Shown here in pieces: positions 1 through 7,543 of a stretch of DNA of 27,246 bases. Below the pieces are notes generated by a model. That model was given only the letters and a program-made list of their open reading frames with translations. It made no database searches and had not been told where the DNA came from. Where the stretch lies: positions 1-27,246 of the forward strand of contig JAUQYT010000216.1 of the NCBI GenBank assembly GCA_030587605.1. The letters run 5' to 3'. Both the position numbers and the translations under genes were made by a program. The first letter of the stretch is position 1. Each line of letters opens with the position of its first letter. Origin of the DNA: Candidatus Njordarchaeum guaymasense. GTDB taxonomy: Archaea > Asgardarchaeota > Njordarchaeia > Njordarchaeales > Njordarchaeaceae.

Positions 1-448
1 CAGTACAAGCAAAAAGAAGTAAAAACAGGAACAGCGCCTTTGTGCGTCGCCTTTTCTCCCTGATGAATTCTGCCACAAAATAGATTCTGCCTGCGAGTAT
101 AACCGCGCCGACAACAGCCAAGACTGGAGAAAAGAATGGGAGCGCGAAGAATAGAATTACAATCAATGTATTAAACCCATAGAAGATTCTCCACCTGACC
201 GGTATTAGAGTTGTCGTTCCCGTCATGTGTTTAATTGTTTCAGCCATTCTATCTCTGTTTAGGTAAATGAAGAAAATCCATGGTATCGAGAAGAACAACG
301 GCGCAACTAGGTAGCGCGCCAATAGAGCTAGTGTACTATCCTGAATGGCAACTTGGATCTTCCAAAGGTCGAGAATCCCGGCAAGAATCCAGAAGTATGC
401 TGGGATCACCATGATCCCCAGTACGATGCCTAGTCTTGAATAATCCAT
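1..448 (-). CDS. Partial multi-pass membrane protein, unknown family
   Basis: The reading frame is open from an ATG at 448 to the window edge, giving 149 codons without a stop, so the C-terminus is missing. The translation begins MDYSRLGIVLGIMVIPAYFW and contains at least three hydrophobic stretches, at about residues 7-27, 44-66 and 98-125. A positively charged segment (REKRRRTK) and another hydrophobic run follow at the edge. The start is supported by an in-frame stop shortly upstream and a strong GGAAGGAGG ribosome site about ten bases before the ATG. An AT-rich TATA-like stretch around 538-550 lies upstream on this strand. I do not recognise the family. It is a likely integral membrane protein and nothing more specific can be said. 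Confidence 0.7.
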   Translation of the reverse strand, partial: MDYSRLGIVLGIMVIPAYFWILAGILDLWKIQVAIQDSTLALLARYLVAPLFFSIPWIFFIYLNRDRMAETIKHMTGTTTLIPVRWRIFYGFNTLIVILFFALPFFSPVLAVVGAVILAGRIYFVAEFIREKRRRTKALFLFLLLFACT

Positions 449-651
449 ACCCCTGTGCGCCTCCTTCCTCTGCCGCTAATACATGCAGAATAATAGTAGA
501 CCCACGAGAGTTATTCTCACTCAATTGTTATGGTCATTTATTTTATATTTCTGCTGATCTATCTGAACTTCAATTAACATTAAAAGGACGGGTAGTTTAG
601 TTGTATTCTGAGTATAACTAATCATATGTGGAGTTGAGGTGTAAAACCGCG

Positions 652-981
652 ATGTCACATAATGTCTCTTTTGGTGAGTTTGGGCGACTCGAGATGAGGA
701 TCGGAAAGGTTAAGGCAGCGGAAAAGCTTCCCTCTTCGAAGAAGCTGATCAAGCTGAAAGTCGACATAGGCAGCGAGACAAGAGAGGTGGTTGCGGGTGT
801 GGCAGAGTTCTACGGTCCGCAGGATCTAGAAAGTAAGAACCTAATCTTGGTAGTCAACCTGGAACCGAAGAAGATCATGGGCGTACAAAGTCAGGGGATG
901 ATACTCGCAGCTGACGTGAATGGGAGACCTTATGTGATCTTTGCCGACCCTTCGATTCCAGCGGGGGCAAGAGTTAGGTGA
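652..981 (+). CDS. tRNA-binding OB-fold protein (MetRS beta-subunit/C-terminal domain-like)
   Basis: This is a single-domain protein of 109 aa matching the EMAP/Arc1p/MetRS C-terminal tRNA-binding OB fold. Recognisable segments are EMRIGKV near the N-terminus, LIKLKVDIG, REVVAGVAEFY, LVVNLEPKKIMGVQSQGM and the closing AADVNG. In many archaea this domain is a separate protein that assists methionyl-tRNA synthetase, or a free tRNA-binding protein resembling CsaA. An ATG at 628 is also in frame, but the ATG at 652 has a GAGGTG ribosome site about ten bases upstream and gives the normal family length, so it is preferred. No synthetase gene is adjacent. Family call is firm; the partner is inferred from homologues. 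Confidence 0.85.
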   Translation: MSHNVSFGEFGRLEMRIGKVKAAEKLPSSKKLIKLKVDIGSETREVVAGVAEFYGPQDLESKNLILVVNLEPKKIMGVQSQGMILAADVNGRPYVIFADPSIPAGARVR

Positions 982-1022
982 GACGATGAATAAAGAATAA
1001 GTATTTTGAGACCGCAGTTGCC

Positions 1023-1856
1023 TTATGTGTTCCTTAGACCTCTTTGAAGGTTCGCCAGTACATTCTTGCAGAGCTCGGTATTGGCAACGGCCAAAAATGA
1101 TACCCTTGAAGTGGGAAGCAACTCCACGTCGACTTCAACCCCTCTTTCATTGACCATCACTCCCCCAGCTTCTTTCAAAATCAAGTATGCTGCTGCTACG
1201 TCGGTGACCCTGCTCATTCCCCTCAGATCTATGAACGCATCATATTTCCCGCATGCCACGAGACACACCTCCAAAGCATTTGAACCTAAGTACCTTTTCC
1301 TTCTCGCCATGTTCAGAATCCCCATGATCTTCTTCGAGTAGATTCGCAGGTCGACCAAGTTCATATCGACTCCTATCATGCTTTCTGAAAGCTTGCGGAT
1401 TGTCTTGGAGGAGGATATGGGACTACCGTTGCGCTTCGCCCCCTCGTGTAGTTCAGATTCGAACAGTACTCCATTTGCTAGATCGGCAACCAAGGCTTCG
1501 CATACTTCGCCTAGCCGGTTACCCTTGGAAAAAGCTATTGAAACCGAGTATGCAGGTATTCCACGTATAGCGTTCGTACTGCCGTCAAGAGGGTCCAGAA
1601 CTATGGTTCCGCCTTTCTCCTTGCCAAACTTCCTTATCCCCGATTCTTCACTTATCAAGGTGAAGGACATACCACTCTCTTCGAGAACCTTTGCAGCCAC
1701 CTCTTCGGCTACAGCATCCACCTTCGTAGTCACATCGCCCTCGGTTTTTGTTTTGACAAGTTGACCAGCTCGTTCGGTTCCGACTAGAGGCGTGACCGCC
1801 TCCCTAACGGCTTCAGCAGCTTCTTTGAAAACTGGCAACCAAATCCCACTAGCCAT
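1023..1856 (-). CDS. suhB: Inositol monophosphatase / fructose-1,6-bisphosphatase family protein
   Basis: This is a 277-aa Mg2+-dependent sugar phosphatase of the SuhB/archaeal IMPase-FBPase family. The metal-binding motifs are present in order: SEESG (motif 1), VLDPLDGSTN (motif 2) and RVTDVAAAYLILKEAGG (motif 3), so the enzyme looks active. Archaeal members often hydrolyse both myo-inositol-1-phosphate (for inositol lipids) and fructose-1,6-bisphosphate, and the sequence does not decide between them. The ATG at 1856 has a GAGGTGGTGG ribosome site about nine bases upstream and gives the usual family length. It is divergent from pyrF, with a 146-bp shared intergenic region. Confidence 0.9.
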   Translation of the reverse strand: MASGIWLPVFKEAAEAVREAVTPLVGTERAGQLVKTKTEGDVTTKVDAVAEEVAAKVLEESGMSFTLISEESGIRKFGKEKGGTIVLDPLDGSTNAIRGIPAYSVSIAFSKGNRLGEVCEALVADLANGVLFESELHEGAKRNGSPISSSKTIRKLSESMIGVDMNLVDLRIYSKKIMGILNMARRKRYLGSNALEVCLVACGKYDAFIDLRGMSRVTDVAAAYLILKEAGGVMVNERGVEVDVELLPTSRVSFLAVANTELCKNVLANLQRGLRNT

Positions 1857-1958
1857 GAATGAACCACCACCTCGCGTTCCGCAGAGACATGACGAGCAAC
1901 TAGGGGAGAATGAGGTGACTGACTGTTCTATTCACCACCAGTGATCAGGAACAACTAC

Positions 1959-1970
1959 ACTTATTTATAC
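1959..1970 (+). promoter_or_regulatory. TATA-type promoter of pyrF
   Basis: The stretch ACTTATTTATAC resembles an archaeal TATA box. A start of transcription about 25 bases downstream would leave a short leader before the pyrF ATG at 2003, with a GTGAGG ribosome site in between. This is called from sequence resemblance and spacing only. Confidence 0.45.
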
Positions 1971-2002
1971 TCAGACGCCGTACAGCAGAGTGAGGGCATC
2001 AC

Positions 2003-2812
2003 ATGAAGAATAGCGCAAGAAGCTTCAAGGAATTGATGGGCTCAAGTTCCTCGTCTCGTGAAACCAGACTAGTATTGGCTTTGGACATCTCGGCTAAACT
2101 ACCGCAGAGCGGCATGGATGTGACCCGCAAAGAGCTACTGGTAAAGGCCCTCTCAATCCTCGAACGCACTAATGAACACATAGCCGCCCTAAAGATTAAT
2201 CACCAGCTCCTCTTACCCTTAGGTCTCTACGACCTCATGCAAGCTATTATCAAAAAAGCAAAGAACCATTCTCTTCCCTTGATAATGGACTGCAAGGCAA
2301 ATGACGTTGAACATACAAACAGGTGGATCGCTAGGCATTACTTCGACGCGGGATTCGATGCTATTATAGCGAATCCCTTTATTGGGTGGGAAGGCGGGAT
2401 AGAACCTATAATGAGCGAATCAAGAGAACGGGGTAAAGGGGTGATACTGCTAACCTACATGTCTCACAAAGGGGCTACCGAAGGATACGGACAGAGGGTG
2501 TTACCAGAACACTCGAAGAATCCACTACCACAATACTTGGTGTTTGCCGAGAAAGCTGTCAGATGGGGAGCTGATGGAATAGTCGTCGGTGCAACTTACC
2601 CCGAGAAGATAAAAGAAATCCACAGAATAGTAGGAGACAAGGTTCCAATATACTCGCCCGGCATAGGAGCCCAAGGGGGAGAGATAAAGGAAGCTTTCAA
2701 AGCAGGATGCACATTTGCGATAATAGGTCGATCCATATACGAGTCCGAAGACCCAACCAAGTCCGCAAGTGAAATGAAAGAGAAGATAAACGAAGTGCTA
2801 CGAGAACTATAG
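2003..2812 (+). CDS. pyrF: Orotidine-5'-phosphate decarboxylase
   Basis: This protein of 269 aa would convert OMP to UMP, the last step of de novo pyrimidine synthesis. The TIM-barrel signature is clear: LVLALDIS at strand 1, AALKINHQ with the catalytic Lys, and DCKANDVEHTN supplying the Asp-Lys-Asp catalytic set. The phosphate-binding end reads YSPGIGAQGG followed by AIIGRSIY. The ATG at 2003 follows a GTGAGG ribosome site and a TATA-like box near 1960. The N-terminus, with a serine-rich stretch at residues 14-18, is somewhat longer than in short archaeal PyrF. It runs toward the tRNA-Cys gene, whose 3' end lies about 12 bases after the stop. No other pyr gene is visible here. Confidence 0.9.
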   Translation: MKNSARSFKELMGSSSSSRETRLVLALDISAKLPQSGMDVTRKELLVKALSILERTNEHIAALKINHQLLLPLGLYDLMQAIIKKAKNHSLPLIMDCKANDVEHTNRWIARHYFDAGFDAIIANPFIGWEGGIEPIMSESRERGKGVILLTYMSHKGATEGYGQRVLPEHSKNPLPQYLVFAEKAVRWGADGIVVGATYPEKIKEIHRIVGDKVPIYSPGIGAQGGEIKEAFKAGCTFAIIGRSIYESEDPTKSASEMKEKINEVLREL

Positions 2813-2824
2813 TATAGGTTGCTC

Positions 2825-2925
2825 TGGAGCTAGGGGCAGGGCTTGAACCTGCGTAAGCGGGTTTCAGCTTATCGTCCTTAATTCTAGTTCTGCAGCCCGC
2901 TGCCTAACGACTAGGCTACCCTAGC
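2825..2925 (-). tRNA. tRNA-Cys (GCA) with a 27-nt intron; CCA encoded
   Basis: Read on the minus strand, the gene folds into a full cloverleaf. The acceptor stem is GCTAGGG/CCCTAGC, the D stem GCCT/AGGC, the anticodon stem GCGGG/CCCGC and the T arm GCAGG-TTCAAGC-CCTGC. The discriminator is U73, the known cysteine identity base, followed by an encoded CCA. The anticodon loop starts CTGCAG and is interrupted before base 38. Removing 27 nt (2863-2889) leaves a 74-nt tRNA including CCA. The GCA anticodon and U73 both point to cysteine. It lies about 170 bp from, and divergent to, the SepCysS gene that converts Sep-tRNA-Cys. Confidence 0.93.
2863..2889 (-). other. tRNA-Cys intron at the canonical 37/38 position
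   Basis: The 27-nt segment lies between G37 and A38. The expected bulge-helix-bulge is relaxed: the outer helix is the anticodon stem, and bases 32-35 (CTGC) pair with intron GCTG except for one T-T mismatch. The 3' bulge is AA plus A38 and the 5' bulge is AG plus A. The exact cut is inferred from the canonical archaeal position. Confidence 0.8.
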
Positions 2926-3095
2926 ACGTCAAAATGAAATCCCTTTCCCAGCTACAGTATTGAGTTAATAGTAATGCTTCATTCTTTAAACTTTTTTCTA
3001 TTGACTTGAATTCACCAGAATCCAAGATGATAAACTACTAGATTAATAATCGGTTTCGGTTATCTCCTAATAGGTACTACAGGGGTTGCCAGTTG

Positions 3096-4310
3096 ATGTG
3101 GTTTGACTCGATTAACTTGGATCAGTACAAGAATCTCCACAGGAGAACCACTGAAAACCTGATCAACGTTAACCCGATCCAAACAGGTGGAGTGATCCCT
3201 CCTGAGGCGCGACACGTACTACAAGAGTTTGGTAACGGTTATAGCGTGTGCGACTTTTGTGGGGTCCCTGGTGGTGGAAGACTGGATTTGGTCAAAGACC
3301 CTCCAGTCAGTAACTTCATCGGAGACTTAGCTAAGTTCGTGGACATGGATAATGTTCGGCTAGTTCATGGAGCAAGAGAGGGAATTTTCGTAGTCATGCA
3401 TTCAGTCGCCAAACCGGGAAGTACCGTGGTTGTGGATAGTCTTTCTCACTATACTACCTACGTGGCAGCTGAGAATGCAGGTTTGAAAGTTATTGAGGTT
3501 TTAAGCAAAGGTCACCCGTTCTACCAAGTTACACCTGAGGGCTTCGCTGAGAAGGTCGAGGAGGTCAAGAAAAACACTGGTAAGAAGCCATCCTTGATAG
3601 TACTCTCTCACGTGGACTATGAATTCGGTAACTTGGCGGATGCTTTAGGGGTTGGAAAAGTAGCGAAGCAGTATGAGGTTCCGTTTCTTCTCAACTGCGC
3701 TTATACTGTTGGGAGAATGCCTGTATCTGGCCGACAACTTTCGGCAGATTTTCTCGTCGCATCAGCACATAAATCCATGGCGGCATGTGGACCGGCAGGT
3801 TTGCTAGCAACTACGTCTAAGTTCAGAGAGCTAGTCTTCAAGACGTCAACCATAGAAGGCTCATGGTCTGGTAAGAAGTTCAGCAGGAAAGAAGTCGAAC
3901 TCCTGGGTTGCACTCTGCGGGGTCTTCCAGCAGTTTCGATGATGGCCAGTTTTCCTCACGTGGTTCAAAGGGTTAAGGGATGGGATGAAGAAGTCAAGAA
4001 GGCAAGGTGGTTCGCAGCCCAAATGGAGGAAATTGAGGGAATCGAACAACTCGGCGACAAACCCCACAACCACGACATTACCTTCTACAATTCGCCATCA
4101 TTCGCCAAAATCGCTGAGAAACACAAAAGAAGAGGATTCTTCCTCTATGATGAACTGAAGAGCCGCGGCATCACGGGGTTGGAGCCAGGATTGTCAAAGT
4201 CTTTTCACTTGAGCACTTACCTACTGACATGGGATCAAGTTAAGCGAGTGGCTGAAGCTTACAAGTCAGTAGCAGAGAAATATGCTCTACCGACAATTCG
4301 CCATCATTAG
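3096..4310 (+). CDS. pscS: O-phosphoseryl-tRNA(Cys):Cys-tRNA synthase (SepCysS)
   Basis: This PLP-dependent enzyme of 404 aa converts Sep-tRNA-Cys, made by SepRS, to Cys-tRNA-Cys. Family landmarks are NVNPIQTGG near residues 24-32, GYSVCDFC with the C-x2-C pair at about residues 52 and 55, RLVHGAREG, SHVDYEFGNL, LLNCAYTVGRMPV, SAHKSMAACGP with the PLP lysine, and KEVELLGCTLRGLP with the third conserved cysteine. All three functional cysteines are kept. TTG at 3093 is directly upstream and in frame; ATG at 3096 is preferred. It is divergent from the tRNA-Cys gene, its likely substrate. SepRS and SepCysE are not in the window. Confidence 0.95.
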   Translation: MWFDSINLDQYKNLHRRTTENLINVNPIQTGGVIPPEARHVLQEFGNGYSVCDFCGVPGGGRLDLVKDPPVSNFIGDLAKFVDMDNVRLVHGAREGIFVVMHSVAKPGSTVVVDSLSHYTTYVAAENAGLKVIEVLSKGHPFYQVTPEGFAEKVEEVKKNTGKKPSLIVLSHVDYEFGNLADALGVGKVAKQYEVPFLLNCAYTVGRMPVSGRQLSADFLVASAHKSMAACGPAGLLATTSKFRELVFKTSTIEGSWSGKKFSRKEVELLGCTLRGLPAVSMMASFPHVVQRVKGWDEEVKKARWFAAQMEEIEGIEQLGDKPHNHDITFYNSPSFAKIAEKHKRRGFFLYDELKSRGITGLEPGLSKSFHLSTYLLTWDQVKRVAEAYKSVAEKYALPTIRHH

Positions 4311-4357
4311 AAGAGGACAATTCCGACAAGCCCAGATCTGGTTCAATGCAAGACTTG

Positions 4358-4519
4358 TTATGTTCCTTTGGGCTTGCCTGTAACCCAGACCTCTCTTTTC
4401 AGCATATCCCTTATGGCGACCCTTATTGCTTCGCTGCGGTTTGGGTAGACTCCCGCTGTGACGAGTTCATCTATACCGCTAAGGTAGGCCTCCGGTAGTT
4501 TAACCGTTATTAGCTTCAA
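4358..4519 (-). CDS. Ribbon-helix-helix (CopG/NikR-type) DNA-binding protein, 53 aa
   Basis: This short gene encodes MKLITVKLPEAYLSGIDELV then TAGVYPNRSEAIRVAIRDML and a short basic tail. That is the classic ribbon-helix-helix layout: a beta strand that contacts DNA (ITVKLPEAYL), helix A, a turn (GVYPNRSE) and helix B (AIRVAIRDMLKRE). The start is TTG at 4519 with an AAGGTGG ribosome site about seven bases upstream. It probably acts as a dimeric transcriptional regulator; the target is unknown. No toxin partner is visible next to it: pscS ends about 50 bp from its stop on the opposite strand. The DNA-binding fold is well supported; the target is not. Confidence 0.8.
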   Translation of the reverse strand: MKLITVKLPEAYLSGIDELVTAGVYPNRSEAIRVAIRDMLKREVWVTGKPKGT

Positions 4520-4754
4520 TGGGCGCCACCTTTATTGAATAATGAACGGGATGCGGTATTATCTGGGTAACACAGTATATGGTTATCCCTAACTGATAAT
4601 TAAGATTTTCTAGCCAGCGCTGCTCGTGTTGAAGAAGCGAGTTGAACTTTGAGCCAACGTTGAAATAAGTGGGGAAGTTACATTAAAATACTGGATTGAG
4701 ATACATCAAGTTCATCACTAGCCGAAATATGGGTAATGGGAAGGGGCAGATTGT

Positions 4755-5561
4755 ATGGGAGAAGACGTGGTTGAGGAAGTAAGCTACTTCAAGACTGGGA
4801 TAAAGGCCTTAGATCTTTCTCTCCCCGAAGGAATCCCACGCAATAGTTTCACATTAATAAGTGGTGAAGGGGGAACCGGGAAATCTGTCCTTGTAGCTCA
4901 GATGATCTATGAGCGTCTCCAAACTGGAGAGCCTTGCATAGTGGTTTGCCTCGACGATTCGCCACGTGGATTCATGCAGCAACTAACGAGCTTCGGTTGG
5001 TTCCCCGAGCCGTACATAAAAAAGAACCTGCTGCATTTCGTTGACTGTTTTTCATTCAGACGGAAAATATCTGAATCATCAGTTCCCGACTATATAACGC
5101 TCATTAAGTCTCCCATGGATCTTGATGACCTCACTGAGAGAATAACTAGTCTGGTTGATAAGTTGGGGCTACACAACCGTGGCGCGGTTTTCATTGACTC
5201 CGTCACTGAACTCTGGTTTCTTAACCTCAAAGAACCTTATAGGACAGTTGAGTACGTAAAGACGTGGAGAGCGGAGTGCTCCAAGGAGCGTCTTGTTCCA
5301 ATCTTTTGTTCCCACCACTACGGTCTCAAGATCTTCGAGATATACGAGGAACTCTTGGAGTACATTGTTGATGGAATCATTGACTTGCGGTATGAACCCA
5401 ATTTGATGAAGGTCGGATTACTAGTCAAGCAGTTCAGGATCAGGAAATTGAAAGGCGTACATCACGACTCCAACTGGGTTGCCTTCACCATCACCGGCGA
5501 AGGAATTGACCTGCTAAAGATAAAGGTAAAACCCCCTGAAAAAACCGAAGAACAAGGCTAG
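4755..5561 (+). CDS. KaiC-like RecA-superfamily ATPase, single domain
   Basis: This protein of 268 aa is one KaiC-type ATPase domain. Walker A is GEGGTGKS at residues 37-44 and Walker B is AVFIDSVTEL. The N-terminal FKTGIKALDLSLPEGIPRNS and the later VVCLDDSPRGFMQQLTSFGW are typical of archaeal KaiC/RadA-like proteins. The C-terminal part (VKQFRIRKLKGVHHDSNW) matches the usual KaiC end strand. Archaeal single-domain KaiC proteins are thought to act in signalling or regulation; the role here is unknown. The start has an AAGGGG ribosome site, and an AT-rich TATA-like stretch lies near 4681-4690. T6 at 5581 after the stop is a likely terminator. It is a single-gene unit. Confidence 0.85.
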   Translation: MGEDVVEEVSYFKTGIKALDLSLPEGIPRNSFTLISGEGGTGKSVLVAQMIYERLQTGEPCIVVCLDDSPRGFMQQLTSFGWFPEPYIKKNLLHFVDCFSFRRKISESSVPDYITLIKSPMDLDDLTERITSLVDKLGLHNRGAVFIDSVTELWFLNLKEPYRTVEYVKTWRAECSKERLVPIFCSHHYGLKIFEIYEELLEYIVDGIIDLRYEPNLMKVGLLVKQFRIRKLKGVHHDSNWVAFTITGEGIDLLKIKVKPPEKTEEQG

Positions 5562-5580
5562 CATCTGACCGGGTGATCGC

Positions 5581-5586
5581 TTTTTT
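5581..5586 (+). terminator. Oligo-T terminator after the KaiC-like gene
   Basis: A T6 run lies about 20 bases after the stop codon. Archaeal termination commonly uses such U tracts without a strong hairpin. Confidence 0.4.
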
Positions 5587-5648
5587 CTAAATGAGGAGTT
5601 TCCATGATTCTTGTTCGATAGACCGAGTATGAGAAATATGGAAACTGA

Positions 5649-5668
5649 TTTATATTCGTAAAACGAAT
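5649..5668 (+). promoter_or_regulatory. TATA box of tes overlapped by an inverted repeat (candidate operator)
   Basis: TTTATATT (5649-5656) looks like the tes TATA box. Directly overlapping it is a perfect inverted repeat ATTCGT-AAA-ACGAAT (5654-5668). This is the size and place expected for a dimeric regulator that blocks TBP/TFB access. The factor is unknown. Confidence 0.5.
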
Positions 5669-5689
5669 CCACCGTCAAAGTCAGTAGAC

Positions 5690-5719
5690 ATGGATTTTCT
5701 CGTGTTGAAACCGAGCTGA
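5690..5719 (+). other. Possible 9-codon leader ORF before tes
   Basis: An ATG 10-15 bases after the predicted transcription start begins a nine-codon frame (MDFLVLKPS) ending in TGA, about 75 bp before the tes start. It has no clear ribosome site and may be chance. The tes leader is unusually long for this window. Confidence 0.2.
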
Positions 5720-5793
5720 CGTGCTACTGCAACTTGTTAGCAACTAAAGAATATAGGAATACGGTTAACCAACAAGCAGTGAGATGAACTCAT

Positions 5794-7335
5794 ATGTCAT
5801 CATGTATAGGAAACTACAAAACCCCATATGCTACGAAGAGCATATGCCCTGAATGTCTCAAGGTTATTGATGCGAAGGTCAAGGAAAAAGGCGGAAAAGT
5901 CATTATTGAGAAAACCTGTAAGGAACACGGGACATTCACCGACACGTACTGGTCGGACGCGGAATACTTCAAGAAAGCTGTATGCGACGACTTCCCAGGA
6001 GCGGGGGTCGAGAATCCTAGAACTAAGACCAAGCACGGTTGCCCGTACGACTGTGGCTTGTGTCCAAACCACAAATCTCACACGGCTTTAGCCTTGATAG
6101 ATGTAACGAACAGGTGTAACCTTCATTGCCCGATCTGCTTTGCAAATGCTGCAACAGCGGGATACGTCTACGAACCATCACTGGATGAGATACGTGAGAT
6201 ATTGGTGAACTTCAAGAGCAACAGACCTGTACCGGCGCCGGCTGTTCAGTTCGCTGGCGGTGAACCCACCGTAAGAAAAGACTTCCCAGAGATAGTTCGT
6301 ACAGCCAGAGACGTTGGATTTACACATATTGAGGTCGCGACTAACGGGATAAGGATCGCCAGAGACCTCGATTTCGCCAAGGCTGTAAAGAAAGCTGGAT
6401 TAAGCACTCTATACCTACAATTTGATGGTGTAACACCAGAACCGTATAAAATTGCTAGAGGCAGAGATCTATTTCCACTCAAACTTAAGGCCTTGGAGAA
6501 CTGTAGGAAAGCGGGACTCCATAGCATTGTTCTAGTCCCAACAGTTGTGAGAGGAGTAAACGACAACCAGCTAGGAGACATATTGCGTTTTGCCATAAAG
6601 AACAAGGACATCATCAGAGGAATCAACTTTCAACCAGTCTCGATAACAGGGCGAATCAATAAGGAAGAACGAGCCAAAATGAGGATCACTGTCCCAGACA
6701 TAGCTAAGCTTCTAGAACAGCAGACGGATGGAATGGTCAAGGAGAGCGACTTCTACGCATGTTGCTCAACGGTTCCATTGAGTAGGGTCCTTGGACCGCT
6801 AACAGGCAAACCTGGGGTTGAGTTCTCATGTCACCCAGCATGTGGAGCTGCAACATACCTCTTCATAGAGGAAGACGGCACAGTGAACCCTATTACACAC
6901 TACGTTGACTACCACGGACTGATCAAAGAACTGAATAAGCGCCAGAGAGAAGGAACACTAGAAGGCCAGCTTCTGGAAGTCGTAGAAAAGTTCGTTAAAG
7001 ATGAAAGTATCGTCGACATGCTGCAGACACTATTCACGGAACCATCATATGAAGCCCTAGGAAAGTACAGCAGATCATCCATACTTGTAGGTTCAATGCA
7101 CTTCATGGATCCCTACAACTTTGACCTAGATAGAGTCTCTAGATGCGTCATAAATTACGGTGTTCCAGCTAAGGAAGGTGTTCCAGGACCGATAATCCCG
7201 TTCTGTTCAATGAACTCGATTCATCGCCCCGTGGTGGAGAAGGCTCTCGGAGTTCCGATTGACACATGGCTTAAGAGCCATCGAGGAGTATCGATTGGTC
7301 CCACAGAGGTTGGCGGCATCGCAGAAAAGGTGTAG
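5794..7335 (+). CDS. tes: Tetraether lipid synthase (Tes), radical SAM enzyme
   Basis: This radical SAM protein of 513 aa matches the MJ0619/Tes family, which joins the phytanyl chains of archaeol lipids to make tetraether (GDGT) lipids. The SAM cluster motif is TNRCNLHCPICF with C108, C112 and C115. Before it, CPYDCGLCPNH (C83, C87, C90) and an N-terminal pair (C18, C21, C42) match the extra cluster and zinc-type sites. Later cysteines in CCSTVPLS, SCHPACGAA and PFCSMNS are also family features. FAGGEPTVRKDFPEI is the SAM-binding GGE motif. Length is normal. The ATG at 5794 follows GTGAGATG. Family assignment is strong; exact substrate range is inferred. Confidence 0.87.
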   Translation: MSSCIGNYKTPYATKSICPECLKVIDAKVKEKGGKVIIEKTCKEHGTFTDTYWSDAEYFKKAVCDDFPGAGVENPRTKTKHGCPYDCGLCPNHKSHTALALIDVTNRCNLHCPICFANAATAGYVYEPSLDEIREILVNFKSNRPVPAPAVQFAGGEPTVRKDFPEIVRTARDVGFTHIEVATNGIRIARDLDFAKAVKKAGLSTLYLQFDGVTPEPYKIARGRDLFPLKLKALENCRKAGLHSIVLVPTVVRGVNDNQLGDILRFAIKNKDIIRGINFQPVSITGRINKEERAKMRITVPDIAKLLEQQTDGMVKESDFYACCSTVPLSRVLGPLTGKPGVEFSCHPACGAATYLFIEEDGTVNPITHYVDYHGLIKELNKRQREGTLEGQLLEVVEKFVKDESIVDMLQTLFTEPSYEALGKYSRSSILVGSMHFMDPYNFDLDRVSRCVINYGVPAKEGVPGPIIPFCSMNSIHRPVVEKALGVPIDTWLKSHRGVSIGPTEVGGIAEKV

Positions 7336-7370
7336 ACCATCTGCCTGAAAGTGCGGATCCTGCACCCCCA

Positions 7371-7400
7371 ACTCTTTCTATTCTTTGTTTTTTCTTTAAC
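7371..7400 (+). terminator. T-rich terminator after tes
   Basis: A pyrimidine-rich tract with a T6 run (TTTGTTTTTTC) follows the tes stop by about 40-65 bases, the typical form of an archaeal intrinsic terminator. Confidence 0.5.
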
Positions 7401-7543
7401 CGAGACTCTTTTCCAAAGCTTAGCTTTCGTAAGGGGCAAAAGGAAAAGCTAAAAAAGAAATCACGTGTGATTATCGAAATGCCTACAAGTCACTGGTAAG
7501 TCGATAAATGAAGGAAGAGTAAAACGCTTGAAGGTGCGCATAT

